A stretch of DNA of 64,000 nucleotides from Nonomuraea helvata (GTDB taxonomy: Bacteria > Actinomycetota > Actinomycetes > Streptosporangiales > Streptosporangiaceae). A program made the translations under genes and the position numbers. The notes below the pieces were generated by a model that was given only the letters and a program-made list of their open reading frames with translations, searched no databases and was not told where the DNA came from. Within the stretch, counting starts at the first letter, position 1; every line of letters starts with the position of its first letter. This document shows, piece after piece, positions 57,636 through 64,000 of the stretch. The stretch covers positions 2,170,001 through 2,234,000 of the forward strand of contig NZ_BAAAXV010000009.1 in the NCBI RefSeq assembly GCF_039535785.1. Reading direction: 5' to 3'.

Positions 57636-57848
57636 ATGGATGTGCTCACTGAAGACGTTGAGCTGAGCCATGCTGATTTGGCGCTGCTGGCGGAGCTGGC
57701 CAAGGGAGTCACGGTCGATCGGGTTGGGCGACGTCTGGATATCAGCGGACGCACGGTACGCCGGAGATTACGGTGCATCTGCGACCGCATCGGCGTGGCC
57801 ACGGCGATCGAGGCCGTGGCCTGGGCCGCGCGCCGCCAGCTGATCTAG
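57636..57848 (+). CDS. stand-alone LuxR-type helix-turn-helix protein
   Basis: This 70-residue protein is almost only a GerE/LuxR DNA-binding domain: LALLAELAKGVTVDRVGRRL, then SGRTVRRRLRCICDRIGVAT, then IEAVAWAARRQLI. No receiver or ligand domain is attached, so it may act as a modulator or partner. ATG 57636 is used; an upstream GTG is also possible. It is convergent with the NlpC/P60 gene (16-bp gap). Confidence 0.8.
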   Translation: MDVLTEDVELSHADLALLAELAKGVTVDRVGRRLDISGRTVRRRLRCICDRIGVATAIEAVAWAARRQLI

Positions 57849-57864
57849 CGTCGGGGGGTGGGGC

Positions 57865-58908
57865 TCAGTCGGCGATGCGCACCGCGCCGGCGAAGGGCCG
57901 CCTGGCGATCGACGCGATCCGTACGACATCACCCGTCTGCGGGGCGTGCACCATCATGCCGCCGCCGATGTAGATGCCCACGTGGTGCAGGTCGCCGTAG
58001 AAGAACACCAGGTCGCCCGGGCGTAGCTCCGAACGCGAGATGTGCTTGCCCGCGGTCCACTGGTCGCCCGTGTAGTGCGGCAGCGAGATGCCAACCCGCT
58101 GGTACGCCGCCATGACGAGCCCGGAGCAGTCGTACGAGCTCGGACCTTCGGCGCCCCAGACGTACGGCTTGAGCTGCTGCGTGAGCGCCCACCGTGCGGC
58201 CTCCGCCGCCTTGCCGGCGCCCGCGATGGGCAGGTTGACGCGCACGGCGCGCGTGCCGGGCTGCCCCGCCTCGCCGAGTGCCCGCTTGAACAGGCTGCTC
58301 TCGACCTTGGTCACCAGCTTGGTGATCTTGTCGCGCTTCGTGTCGAGGTCGTCGACGATCTTCTGGACCTCGGCGATGCGCTCCTTGGCGTCCGCCTGGG
58401 CGTGGGCGGCCGTCTCCATGGCCTTGGAGAGCTGGTTGATCTCCTCGCCCTGCTCCTGCTCCAGCGCGTACGAGGTCGCGGCGCGGTTGAGGAATTCCTC
58501 GGGATCCGTGGAGGTCGCGAACTGCAGGGTCTTGGTGAAGCCGCCCGTGATGTAGGCGTTCTGGGCGAGCAGGACGGCCTTCGCGCGCTTGGCGGCCAGG
58601 TCCGACTCGCTGGTCGTCAGCGTCTTCTGCGCGGTCTCGGAGACCTTCTTGGCCGTCTTGAGCTTCTCCCGCTGGCCGTTGTACTGCTCGGTCAGCGTCT
58701 CGATCTGGGTGTGCAGCTTCTCGGCCTGGGAGGCGAGCTCCTTCAGCGAGGGCTTGGGGTCCGCGGACGCCGAACCGACAGGGATGGCGAACAGCAGTGC
58801 GGCGACTGTGAGACTCACCACACCGACGTGGCGCGGCCGCCGTGGCCGTTCCGGAGGGCGGGCGTGCTTGCCCGCCGGCTTCCCCCCACCGTTGCGCGTG
58901 CGCTTCAC
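57865..58908 (-). CDS. secreted NlpC/P60 peptidoglycan hydrolase under c-di-AMP riboswitch
   Basis: This 347-residue protein has a basic N-terminus, signal helix (about 28-48), coiled coil (about 55-225: LASQAEKLHTQIETLTEQY and further), and a C-terminal NlpC/P60 domain with catalytic Cys261 in YDCSGLV and HHVGIYIGGGMMVHAPQTGDV. It cleaves peptidoglycan stem peptides outside the cell. GTG 58908 is the start. Its leader carries a ydaO-type element, as is common for wall-remodelling hydrolases in actinobacteria. It is the second enzyme of this plan in the window (other at 26907). Confidence 0.9.
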   Translation of the reverse strand: MKRTRNGGGKPAGKHARPPERPRRPRHVGVVSLTVAALLFAIPVGSASADPKPSLKELASQAEKLHTQIETLTEQYNGQREKLKTAKKVSETAQKTLTTSESDLAAKRAKAVLLAQNAYITGGFTKTLQFATSTDPEEFLNRAATSYALEQEQGEEINQLSKAMETAAHAQADAKERIAEVQKIVDDLDTKRDKITKLVTKVESSLFKRALGEAGQPGTRAVRVNLPIAGAGKAAEAARWALTQQLKPYVWGAEGPSSYDCSGLVMAAYQRVGISLPHYTGDQWTAGKHISRSELRPGDLVFFYGDLHHVGIYIGGGMMVHAPQTGDVVRIASIARRPFAGAVRIAD

Positions 58909-58923
58909 CTACCAGCTCCTCTC

Positions 58924-59080
58924 ATAGAGCGCCTACCGGGTTAGCTGACGGGTTCGGGCCGGAGCAGCCCTACCGAGAGACTCGGACTCACCCCTGTGAT
59001 GGCGCCGCAGGTCGCCACCGGTGGATCCCCGGCTCCCCTTGCGGGAATTGAGCGTGTCTCCCGCACGACATACGGGGGAC
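58924..59080 (-). ncRNA. c-di-AMP riboswitch (ydaO/yuaA type)
   Basis: Read on the minus strand, the leader contains the ydaO hallmark GTCAGCTAACCCGGTAGGC at its 3' end (near 58928-58950). Upstream blocks AAGGGGAGCCGGGGATC and ACAGGGGTGAGTCC fit the pseudo-symmetric core, with a variable stem between. It lies 15 bp before the NlpC/P60 start. Bound c-di-AMP normally reduces expression of such hydrolase genes. The 5' boundary is approximate. Confidence 0.85.
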
Positions 59081-59339
59081 ATTGTCGCTGGACATTAATG
59101 CACTCCGGGTTCCTGCTCAACCAGAACTGCCAAGTCTGTAGAGGTTTCACAACCGAAGGGTCACAAGGGGATCTCGTGATCACCTGGGCAGAAGAGACCT
59201 TATGCCCCCTATGTCCATGCTTCTGCACAAACCCTGAGCGGGCTCGGCTCCGTGCTCGTCCGGCCACGAGATGTAACAGGATGGGCCGAGACGTGGGAGT
59301 TAGGGCCGAGCCGTAATGAGATCTGTACTCTGGAGAACC

Positions 59340-59909
59340 ATGGAGCAGGTGGCCGAGCTGACAGCGCCCGAGACCGCGGTGGTGGTCCGGCGCGCCCGCA
59401 CGCCCGACGTGCGCACCGTCAGGCGTCTCGTGGACACCTACGCGGGCGCGGGGCCGCGGCTCCTGGAGAAGGCCACCGTGACGCTGTACGAGGACGTACA
59501 GGAGTTCTGGGTGGCCGAGCGGGGCGGGCAGGTCGTCGGCTGCGGCGCGCTCCACGTGCTCTGGGAGGACCTCGCAGAGGTCCGCACGGTGGCCGTGGAT
59601 CCCGAGTGCCGGGGGATGGGCGTCGGCCACCGGATCGTCTCCGCATTGATCCAGCAGGCCAAAGATCTTGGTCTGCGACGTGTATTTTGTCTCACTTTTG
59701 AGGTCGACTTCTTCGCGAGGCTCGGATTCCGCCCGATCCAGGGCACACCGGTCTCACCCGAGGTCTACGCCGAACTGCTGGCCTCGTACGACGAGGGTGT
59801 GGCGGAGTTCCTCGACCTGGAACACGTCAAGCCCAACACCCTGGGCAACACCCGCATGCTGCTCCATCTGACATCGGGTGACGTTGATCTTGACCAGATG
59901 GAAAGGTGA
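59340..59909 (+). CDS. amino-acid N-acetyltransferase (ArgA-like GNAT)
   Basis: This 189-residue GNAT protein has the acetyl-CoA loop VAVDPECRGMGVGHRIVSAL and FFARLGFRPI, and the family phrases TPDVRTVRRLVDTYA and LLEKATVTLYEDVQEFWVAE. It matches the short N-acetylglutamate synthase type of actinobacteria, which makes N-acetylglutamate for arginine synthesis. ATG 59340 follows a ctggag site. It is divergent from the c-di-AMP-regulated hydrolase gene across the riboswitch region. Confidence 0.85.
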   Translation: MEQVAELTAPETAVVVRRARTPDVRTVRRLVDTYAGAGPRLLEKATVTLYEDVQEFWVAERGGQVVGCGALHVLWEDLAEVRTVAVDPECRGMGVGHRIVSALIQQAKDLGLRRVFCLTFEVDFFARLGFRPIQGTPVSPEVYAELLASYDEGVAEFLDLEHVKPNTLGNTRMLLHLTSGDVDLDQMER

Positions 59910-59994
59910 TTGTTGATACCTATGTCGATACGTTGGGCAGCACAGGCATGTGTCCTGACACGTGCCACATGCGCACTCGAAGCGAGGTGACACG

Positions 59995-61521
59995 GTGAGC
60001 ACCGGACAGCCGCCGTATCCGCAGGACGAATCCGGCGACAACCCCGCCGGCAATCCCGAATACGGACAACAGAACGCGGGTCGCCGCCCAGGCGAGCCCG
60101 ACCCCGACGTGACTGTGGTCGGCTACCGGGCGGACGATGCCTACGGTCAGCAGCCCCAGTACCCCCAGCAGGGCTACGGCCAGCAAGGCTATGGCCAGCA
60201 GCCCCAGTACGGTCAGCAGCAGTACGGGCAGCAGCCTCAGTACGGCCAGCAGCCCCAGTACGGTCAGCAACAGCAGTCGCAGCCCGGCTACGGCCAGCAG
60301 CCTCCCTCGGGCCAGCAGGGCTATGGCCAGCAGCCCCAGTCGGACTACGGGCAGCAGCAGTACGGCCAGCAACCCCAGTACGGGCAGCAGCCTCAGTCGG
60401 GCCAGCAGGGCTACGGCCAGCAGCCGCAGTACGGTCAGCAGCCGCAGTCCCAGCCCGGTTACGGCCAGCAGGGCTACGGCCAGCAGGCCCAGTCGCAGCC
60501 CGGCTACGGCCAGCAGCCTCCCTCGGGCCAGCAGGGCTACGGTCAGCAGCCCCAGTCGGACTACGGGCAGCAGCAGTACGGCCAGCAGCAGTACGGTCAG
60601 CAGCCGCAGTCCCAGCCGGACTACGGGCAGCAGCCTCAGTATGGCCAGCAGCCGCAGTCCCAGCCGGACTACGGGCAGCAGCCTCAGTACGGCCAGCAGC
60701 CGCAGTCCCAGCCGGACTACGGTCAGCAGCCTCAGTACGGCCAGCAGCCGCAGTCCCAGCCGGACTACGGTCAGCAGTACGGACAGCAGCAGCAATCCCA
60801 GCCGGACTACGGTCAGCAGGGCTACGGACAGCAGCAGCAGTCCCAGCCGGGCTACGGCCAGCAGGGCTACTCCCAGCCCGGATACGGCCAGCAGTACGGC
60901 GACCAGCAGTACGGGCAGCCCGGCTACGGGCAGCCGCAGCAGTACGGCCAGCCGGGCTACGGACAGGCCTACGGCCAGCCGGGGCCCGTGGGCGTGCAGC
61001 CGCCCGGTGCGCCGGCCCCGCTGGCGGAGTGGTGGCAGCGTCTGGTGGCGAGGATCATCGACTTCGTCATCCTCTTCATCGTGAACTTCGTCGTCGGCTT
61101 GATCCTGGTGGCGGCGTTGGCGGTCAGTTACTCCTCGCTCGACGGCTCCAGCAGCGGCTTCCTCTCGGGCCGTGCCGTGACCGCGATCACAGGGCTCGTC
61201 GTGACCGCGCTGTGGATCGCCTATGACTTCTTCCTGCTGAAGATGAACGGCCAGACCGTCGGCAAGATGGTCATGGGCATCAAGGTCGTCCCTGTCGGCC
61301 AGGGCATGCCCCCGAAGGGCCTGCCGACCGACGTCGCGCTCAAGCGTGCCGCGGTGACCTGGGGCGGCTGGGCGTTCAACATTATCCCGCTGGGCTTCAT
61401 CAGCTCGTTGCTCGGCTACATCGCCGTGGGGCTCAACGGTGCCTCGCAGCTCTGGGACAAGCCGCTGCAGCAGTCGTTCGCCGACAAGGTGGCGAAGACC
61501 GTTGTGGTGAAGATCAAGTAG
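59995..61521 (+). CDS. RDD-domain membrane protein with Q/Y/G-rich low-complexity domain
   Basis: This 508-residue protein has three parts. Residues 1-48 are polar. Residues about 49-332 are tandem Q/Y/G/P repeats ([25 protein letters not shown] variants) with no predicted fold, resembling prion-like phase-separating segments. Residues about 338-508 are an RDD membrane domain with [36 protein letters not shown]-like phrase [15 protein letters not shown], and about four helices. GTG 59995 has agcgaggtga upstream. RDD proteins may transport or organise membrane proteins; the low-complexity arm may bind partners on the cytosolic side. A second, short RDD protein follows at 61631. Confidence 0.88.
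   Translation: MSTGQPPYPQDESGDNPAGNPEYGQQNAGRRPGEPDPDVTVVGYRADDAYGQQPQYPQQGYGQQGYGQQPQYGQQQYGQQPQYGQQPQYGQQQQSQPGYGQQPPSGQQGYGQQPQSDYGQQQYGQQPQYGQQPQSGQQGYGQQPQYGQQPQSQPGYGQQGYGQQAQSQPGYGQQPPSGQQGYGQQPQSDYGQQQYGQQQYGQQPQSQPDYGQQPQYGQQPQSQPDYGQQPQYGQQPQSQPDYGQQPQYGQQPQSQPDYGQQYGQQQQSQPDYGQQGYGQQQQSQPGYGQQGYSQPGYGQQYGDQQYGQPGYGQPQQYGQPGYGQAYGQPGPVGVQPPGAPAPLAEWWQRLVARIIDFVILFIVNFVVGLILVAALAVSYSSLDGSSSGFLSGRAVTAITGLVVTALWIAYDFFLLKMNGQTVGKMVMGIKVVPVGQGMPPKGLPTDVALKRAAVTWGGWAFNIIPLGFISSLLGYIAVGLNGASQLWDKPLQQSFADKVAKTVVVKIK
60139..60990 (+). repeat. Q/Y/G-rich tandem repeat region
   Basis: About 284 codons of imperfect repeats built from CAGCAG, TACGG and CAGTC units: [20 protein letters not shown]. 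Four near-identical [16 protein letters not shown] blocks occur between 60600 and 60780, so units have been duplicated recently. All repeats stay in one frame. Confidence 0.9.
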
Positions 61522-61540
61522 TTCACGCACCAGGTAAAAG

Positions 61541-61571
61541 CAGGGGCCGGCTTCGTGCCGGCCCCTGTTTT
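61541..61571 (+). terminator. terminator after RDD gene
   Basis: CAGGGGCCGGC pairs perfectly with GCCGGCCCCTG around TTCGT, followed by TTTT. It lies 20 bp after the stop. It separates the two RDD genes transcriptionally. Confidence 0.9.
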
Positions 61572-61630
61572 ATGTGTGGAGGGCGTACCAAAATAGGAGC
61601 CTGGGCCGCTGATGACGCGAGGTGGGGGTT

Positions 61631-62119
61631 ATGGCCGGGTCGCCGTCGTGGGCGGACGCGCTGCCCGCGGAATGGTGGGAACGGCTCGCCGCCCGAGCGA
61701 TTGAAGCGCTCGTCTTCGGAGTGTTCTATTACATTCTGTTCATCGCGCTCTGGGGCATCTTCCGAACTGTCGGCATGCTGGAGGTGTTCGACGGCCGGCT
61801 GCCGGGTGTGTTCGCGTGGTTGGCCGCAGGACTGGGTTATGCGGGCTACGACTGGCAGGCCCATTCCAGGAGCGGCAGGACGTTCGGCAAGGCGATCATG
61901 AAGATTCGCCTGGCGCCGGACGACGTTCCGTCCGGGGCGCTGCTCAAACGGTCCCTGGTCTATCCGGGGCCTGTCATGCTGATGGGCATTCCCGTGGTCA
62001 ATCTGCTCGCCGGAATGCTCCTGTTCTGCGTGGGCTTGCTGATCCTGATCGACAAGCCCCTGGAGCGGGGGCCGCACGACAGGCTGGCCGGAACGCGCGT
62101 CGTAAAAGATCTTCACTGA
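61631..62119 (+). CDS. short RDD family membrane protein
   Basis: This protein of about 162 residues is an RDD domain only: PAEWWERLAARAIEALVFGVF (R/D-containing first helix), RSGRTFGKAIMKIRLAP, and HDRLAGTRVVKD at the end. It has about four membrane helices. It lacks the low-complexity arm of the preceding RDD protein. ATG 61631 is taken; a GTG 9 bp upstream is an alternative. Its function is unknown. Confidence 0.85.
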   Translation: MAGSPSWADALPAEWWERLAARAIEALVFGVFYYILFIALWGIFRTVGMLEVFDGRLPGVFAWLAAGLGYAGYDWQAHSRSGRTFGKAIMKIRLAPDDVPSGALLKRSLVYPGPVMLMGIPVVNLLAGMLLFCVGLLILIDKPLERGPHDRLAGTRVVKDLH

Positions 62120-62384
62120 GCCATGGGCAACCAGGCAGGATGCCAATTCTGAAGATTTTCCCTTGATCCGGTAAGGACTCTGGAGAGACTGGCATTAGGC
62201 TATGGGACGTCCGGGTTGCCGGATGTCGGCGTCCCACGACCCGTAGGGCATCTCTGCGCCGCTATGGTCGTGTCTGGGTGGTAGTCACCTTGTGCGGCAC
62301 GAGGAGCACCGTCGCTCCTCCTGGTCGCGCTCCCATCCGCATAATGCGCCCCCGAAACCCTGTCAGCCGTGGAGGCGAGGACGA

Positions 62385-62564
62385 ATGGAAGCCCTTACAG
62401 ACGTATTGTCAGCGCTCATCCCCCCGCTCGTGGTGGGCGGCGCCTTCATCTTTGGCGTAGTGAAGTTGGTCCGATCCGAGGCCCTCGGGGGCCGCCGAAA
62501 CCGTGAGGATCAGGCCGAGGGGGCAGAACTGAGCGGCCAGTCAGCAGAATCCCCGCAGCGCTGA
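62385..62564 (+). CDS. small membrane protein upstream of lsr2
   Basis: This 59-residue protein has one membrane helix (about 11-31: LIPPLVVGGAFIFGVVKLV) and a polar, acidic C-terminus. ATG 62385 has ggaggcgagg upstream. Similar tiny proteins precede lsr2 in several actinomycetes, to my knowledge without assigned function. lsr2 begins 73 bp downstream. Confidence 0.75.
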   Translation: MEALTDVLSALIPPLVVGGAFIFGVVKLVRSEALGGRRNREDQAEGAELSGQSAESPQR

Positions 62565-62637
62565 ATTGTCTCCGCGCCTTTCCGGGTATATGTTTGGGCA
62601 GGCGAATGAAACAATGCTCCGCGAAAGGATTGCGTAG

Positions 62638-62970
62638 ATGGCCAAGCAGATCCAGGAGATTCTCATCGATGACCTCGATGGGGGCGAGGCCAATGAGACG
62701 GTCAGCTTCGCTATTGACGGCTCGTCCTATGAGATTGACCTCAGCGACCTTAACGCGAAGAAGCTGAGGGACGCGCTCACGCCTTTCGTGCAGCACGCGC
62801 GCAGGGCAGGCGCCGTCTCCGCGCGTCGCCGCGGTCGCGGCGGCAGCAGGGCGATGAGCCGCGAGAAGAGCTCCGAGATCCGGCAGTGGGCCAAGGCTCA
62901 CGGCCTGCCGGTCAGCGAGCGCGGCCGGATCGCCTCCACGGTCGTCGAGAAGTACGAGGCGGCTCACTGA
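62638..62970 (+). CDS. lsr2: Lsr2 nucleoid-associated protein
   Basis: This 110-residue protein is a xenogeneic silencer. An N-terminal dimerisation half (MAKQIQEILIDDLDGGEANE, then SFAIDGSSYEIDLS) is joined by a basic linker to a C-terminal DNA-binding half EIRQWAKAHGLPVSERGRI that contains an RGR-type AT-hook-like motif in the minor-groove binding position. It bridges and silences AT-rich DNA, mainly acquired genes. A long intergenic region with hairpins follows. Length and domain order are normal. Confidence 0.96.
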   Translation: MAKQIQEILIDDLDGGEANETVSFAIDGSSYEIDLSDLNAKKLRDALTPFVQHARRAGAVSARRRGRGGSRAMSREKSSEIRQWAKAHGLPVSERGRIASTVVEKYEAAH

Positions 62971-62983
62971 GCGAGCCGACTAT

Positions 62984-63042
62984 CGACCATGCGCTTATGC
63001 CGTTCGCCTAGGACCCCGGCGGCCGCCATAAGCGCATGATCG
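62984..63042. repeat. long inverted repeat just after lsr2
   Basis: The arms 62984-62999 and 63027-63042 are complementary at 15 of 16 positions (CATGCGCTTATG paired with CATAAGCGCATG at the centre), with a 27-nt loop. It begins 13 bp after the lsr2 stop. Terminator, RNA-stability element or protein site are possible; no T-run follows. Confidence 0.7.
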
Positions 63043-63097
63043 TATCTGGGGCCGGTTCTCGAATGCCGTGCGCCCAGATGGCGATCTTCCCCTTGCG

Positions 63098-63169
63098 CAT
63101 ATGCGGGCGTTTTGGTCGGGTGCTCCGGTCCATGTCCGGCACCGTTTCACCGGCCGGCGCCCGCATATG
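63098..63169. repeat. second inverted repeat after lsr2
   Basis: CATATGCGGGCG (63098-63109) and CGCCCGCATATG (63158-63169) are perfect 12-bp inverted repeats separated by 48 nt that contain a smaller GGTGC/GCACC stem. A nested hairpin of this size suggests a structured transcript. Confidence 0.6.
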
Positions 63170-63837
63170 TGGTTACGCCCCGTGCTGCGCCCGGAAAGCC
63201 GGTGGGGCGGTCATACCCCATTCAACGTACGTTCGCGTCCGTACGTCACGAGTGAGCAGCACGCTCATGGAACGCGCCACCCCCGTAAATCACGGCCGCC
63301 TATAGCTGAAGGCGATCTCCGGCCCCCCGCCGCGCCTATAGTGATGATCTCCCCGAACGTAAACCCGGCGCCGCTACTGTAAGTAAACCCGCCGCCGGCC
63401 GGATGGACGCCGCCGGGCAATACCGGCGGCCCGCCGGCTCCGCGGTGCCGGGTTAAAAACCGCTAACCCGAGCAGGGCTCGCACAAAGCCCGTTCCCCGG
63501 CATGTTCGCACAATGCCCGGCCATCTCGCGTGCAGAGAAGTGCCGCGAATGCGGTGTCCCGGGGCAGGAGTGGTCTCATGATGCGAGATCAACCCGGTAA
63601 CCGGCCTGACCAGATGGCACGATTCTCTTGGCGTTGCGGCCCGTGCCGCGTTGTGCTCACGGCGTAGCGCGACCGTTTGGACGGGGGCCCCTCCCGTACA
63701 TAGGATGATTACGCAACGATACGGACGCGGCATCTGAGATGTGCGGGCGAAGGGGCGGTCCCCAACGCCTACTCCGCCCCGGCGCGTCCGATGGCCGATC
63801 CGTGTGGATCCGCATGCGTCGTGAGGGGCAATTTTCT

Positions 63838-63856
63838 GACGCTTCGGTGAAGCGTC
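63838..63856. repeat. short perfect hairpin
   Basis: GACGCTTC and GAAGCGTC form a perfect 8-bp stem with a GGT loop, 12 bp before the ClgR-like box. It could be a regulator site or a transcript hairpin. Confidence 0.6.
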
Positions 63857-63868
63857 TTAAACATCGTT

Positions 63869-63879
63869 CGCTTGCGGCG
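63869..63879. promoter_or_regulatory. ClgR-like box
   Basis: CGC-TTGCG-GCG matches the actinobacterial ClgR pattern CGC-N5-GCG, with the preferred flanking T/A bases and pyrimidine/purine edges. ClgR activates clp protease genes. Since clpC usually lies after lsr2, this site probably belongs to a clpC promoter just outside the right edge. Confidence 0.55.
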
Positions 63880-64000
63880 TATCGGGAACACGTCACCCCC
63901 GAACAGTAGTTGGATGGAGGGTGAACGCCCTGCTCTCGGGGAACGTCTCTGCTATAGAGCGTGTCAGTGGCAGTGGGCACGGTTCGCCGAGCCAGGGCTA

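Larger units (their letters stand above)
62971..64000. other. gene-poor region after lsr2 with hairpins and repeats
   Basis: Just over 1 kb with no credible coding frame on either strand; the few open frames have shadow-like composition. It contains two long inverted repeats (62984-63042 and 63098-63169), direct-repeat pairs (GCCTATAG near 63298 and 63334; GTAAACCC near 63359 and 63383), a short perfect hairpin (63838-63856) and a ClgR-like box. In related genomes clpC lies downstream, so this is its likely leader. It might also encode an unannotated RNA. Confidence 0.6.

Noticed and set aside
60139-60990. CRISPR-like array in the repetitive stretch
   Set aside because: Repeats are in one coding frame, imperfect and without unique spacers of constant length; it is a low-complexity protein domain.
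63374-63980. Minus-strand small frames near the right edge
   Set aside because: Arg/Pro-rich shadow composition, overlapping inverted repeats and the ClgR-like box; no ribosome site or motif.

Overview
The window looks like chromosomal DNA of a high-GC actinomycete, most likely Streptosporangiaceae (Nonomuraea-like). This is inferred from very high GC, frequent GTG/TTG starts, start/stop overlaps, and the actinobacterial order tilS-hpt-ftsH-folE-folP-folB-folK-DUF3180 followed by panC-nadB/C-coaX-lysS-lsr2. No database search was possible, so the genus is an inference.

Layout. 1-0.9 kb: a truncated alpha/beta hydrolase. 1.1-3.6 kb: a tRNA-Thr(CGT) gene whose 3' half is repeated 2.4 kb away. 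Between the copies lie a broken tyrosine recombinase and an unrecognised 436-residue protein with four ~44-residue repeats. This is the remnant of an integrated element. 3.7-7.6 kb: an ECF sigma factor coupled to a membrane protein, then small membrane or unknown proteins and a membrane-anchored hydrolase.

7.6-21.4 kb is a carbohydrate-use island. A GntR/FadR-type regulator heads an operon with an ABC sugar importer (binding lipoprotein and two permeases), a GH38 alpha-mannosidase-like enzyme, an enolase-superfamily sugar-acid dehydratase and an S10 carboxypeptidase-like protein. A facing operon encodes a secreted propeller-like protein, a mutarotase-like protein and an SDR dehydrogenase. Almost identical 17-bp operator-like sequences stand before both operons, so the two probably form one regulon for a mannose- or uronate-containing glycan or glycoconjugate. 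An I36-type inhibitor and a lipoprotein lie between them.

21.5-31.2 kb: a TagC-like secreted protein, an ABC-F ATPase, a lipoprotein, a second sigma-like protein with an apparent C-tract frameshift, an NlpC/P60 hydrolase, inorganic pyrophosphatase, DacB and a zinc metalloprotease. 31.2-32.7 kb: an IS4-like insertion sequence with perfect 17-bp ends and an 8-bp target duplication; its transposase is broken by a 10-bp tandem duplication. 32.9-39.9 kb: tRNA modification, purine salvage, FtsH and folate synthesis in a tightly packed cluster.

39.9-53.2 kb: an acyltransferase with an isolated NuoD paralogue, DoxX, a class-V aminotransferase behind a SAM-IV-type riboswitch, TerC, a P450, a MidA-like methyltransferase, a chaplin-like peptide, then DUF2520, PanC, a fused NadB-NadC and CoaX. 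53.2-64 kb: lysS and lsr2 separated by about 7 kb of accessory genes. These include an oxidoreductase/HxlR pair with a 41-bp palindrome, an NlpC/P60 hydrolase behind a c-di-AMP (ydaO-type) riboswitch, an ArgA-like acetyltransferase, and an RDD membrane protein with a long Q/Y/G-rich domain. The last kilobase after lsr2 has no convincing gene but holds several strong inverted repeats and a ClgR-like box.
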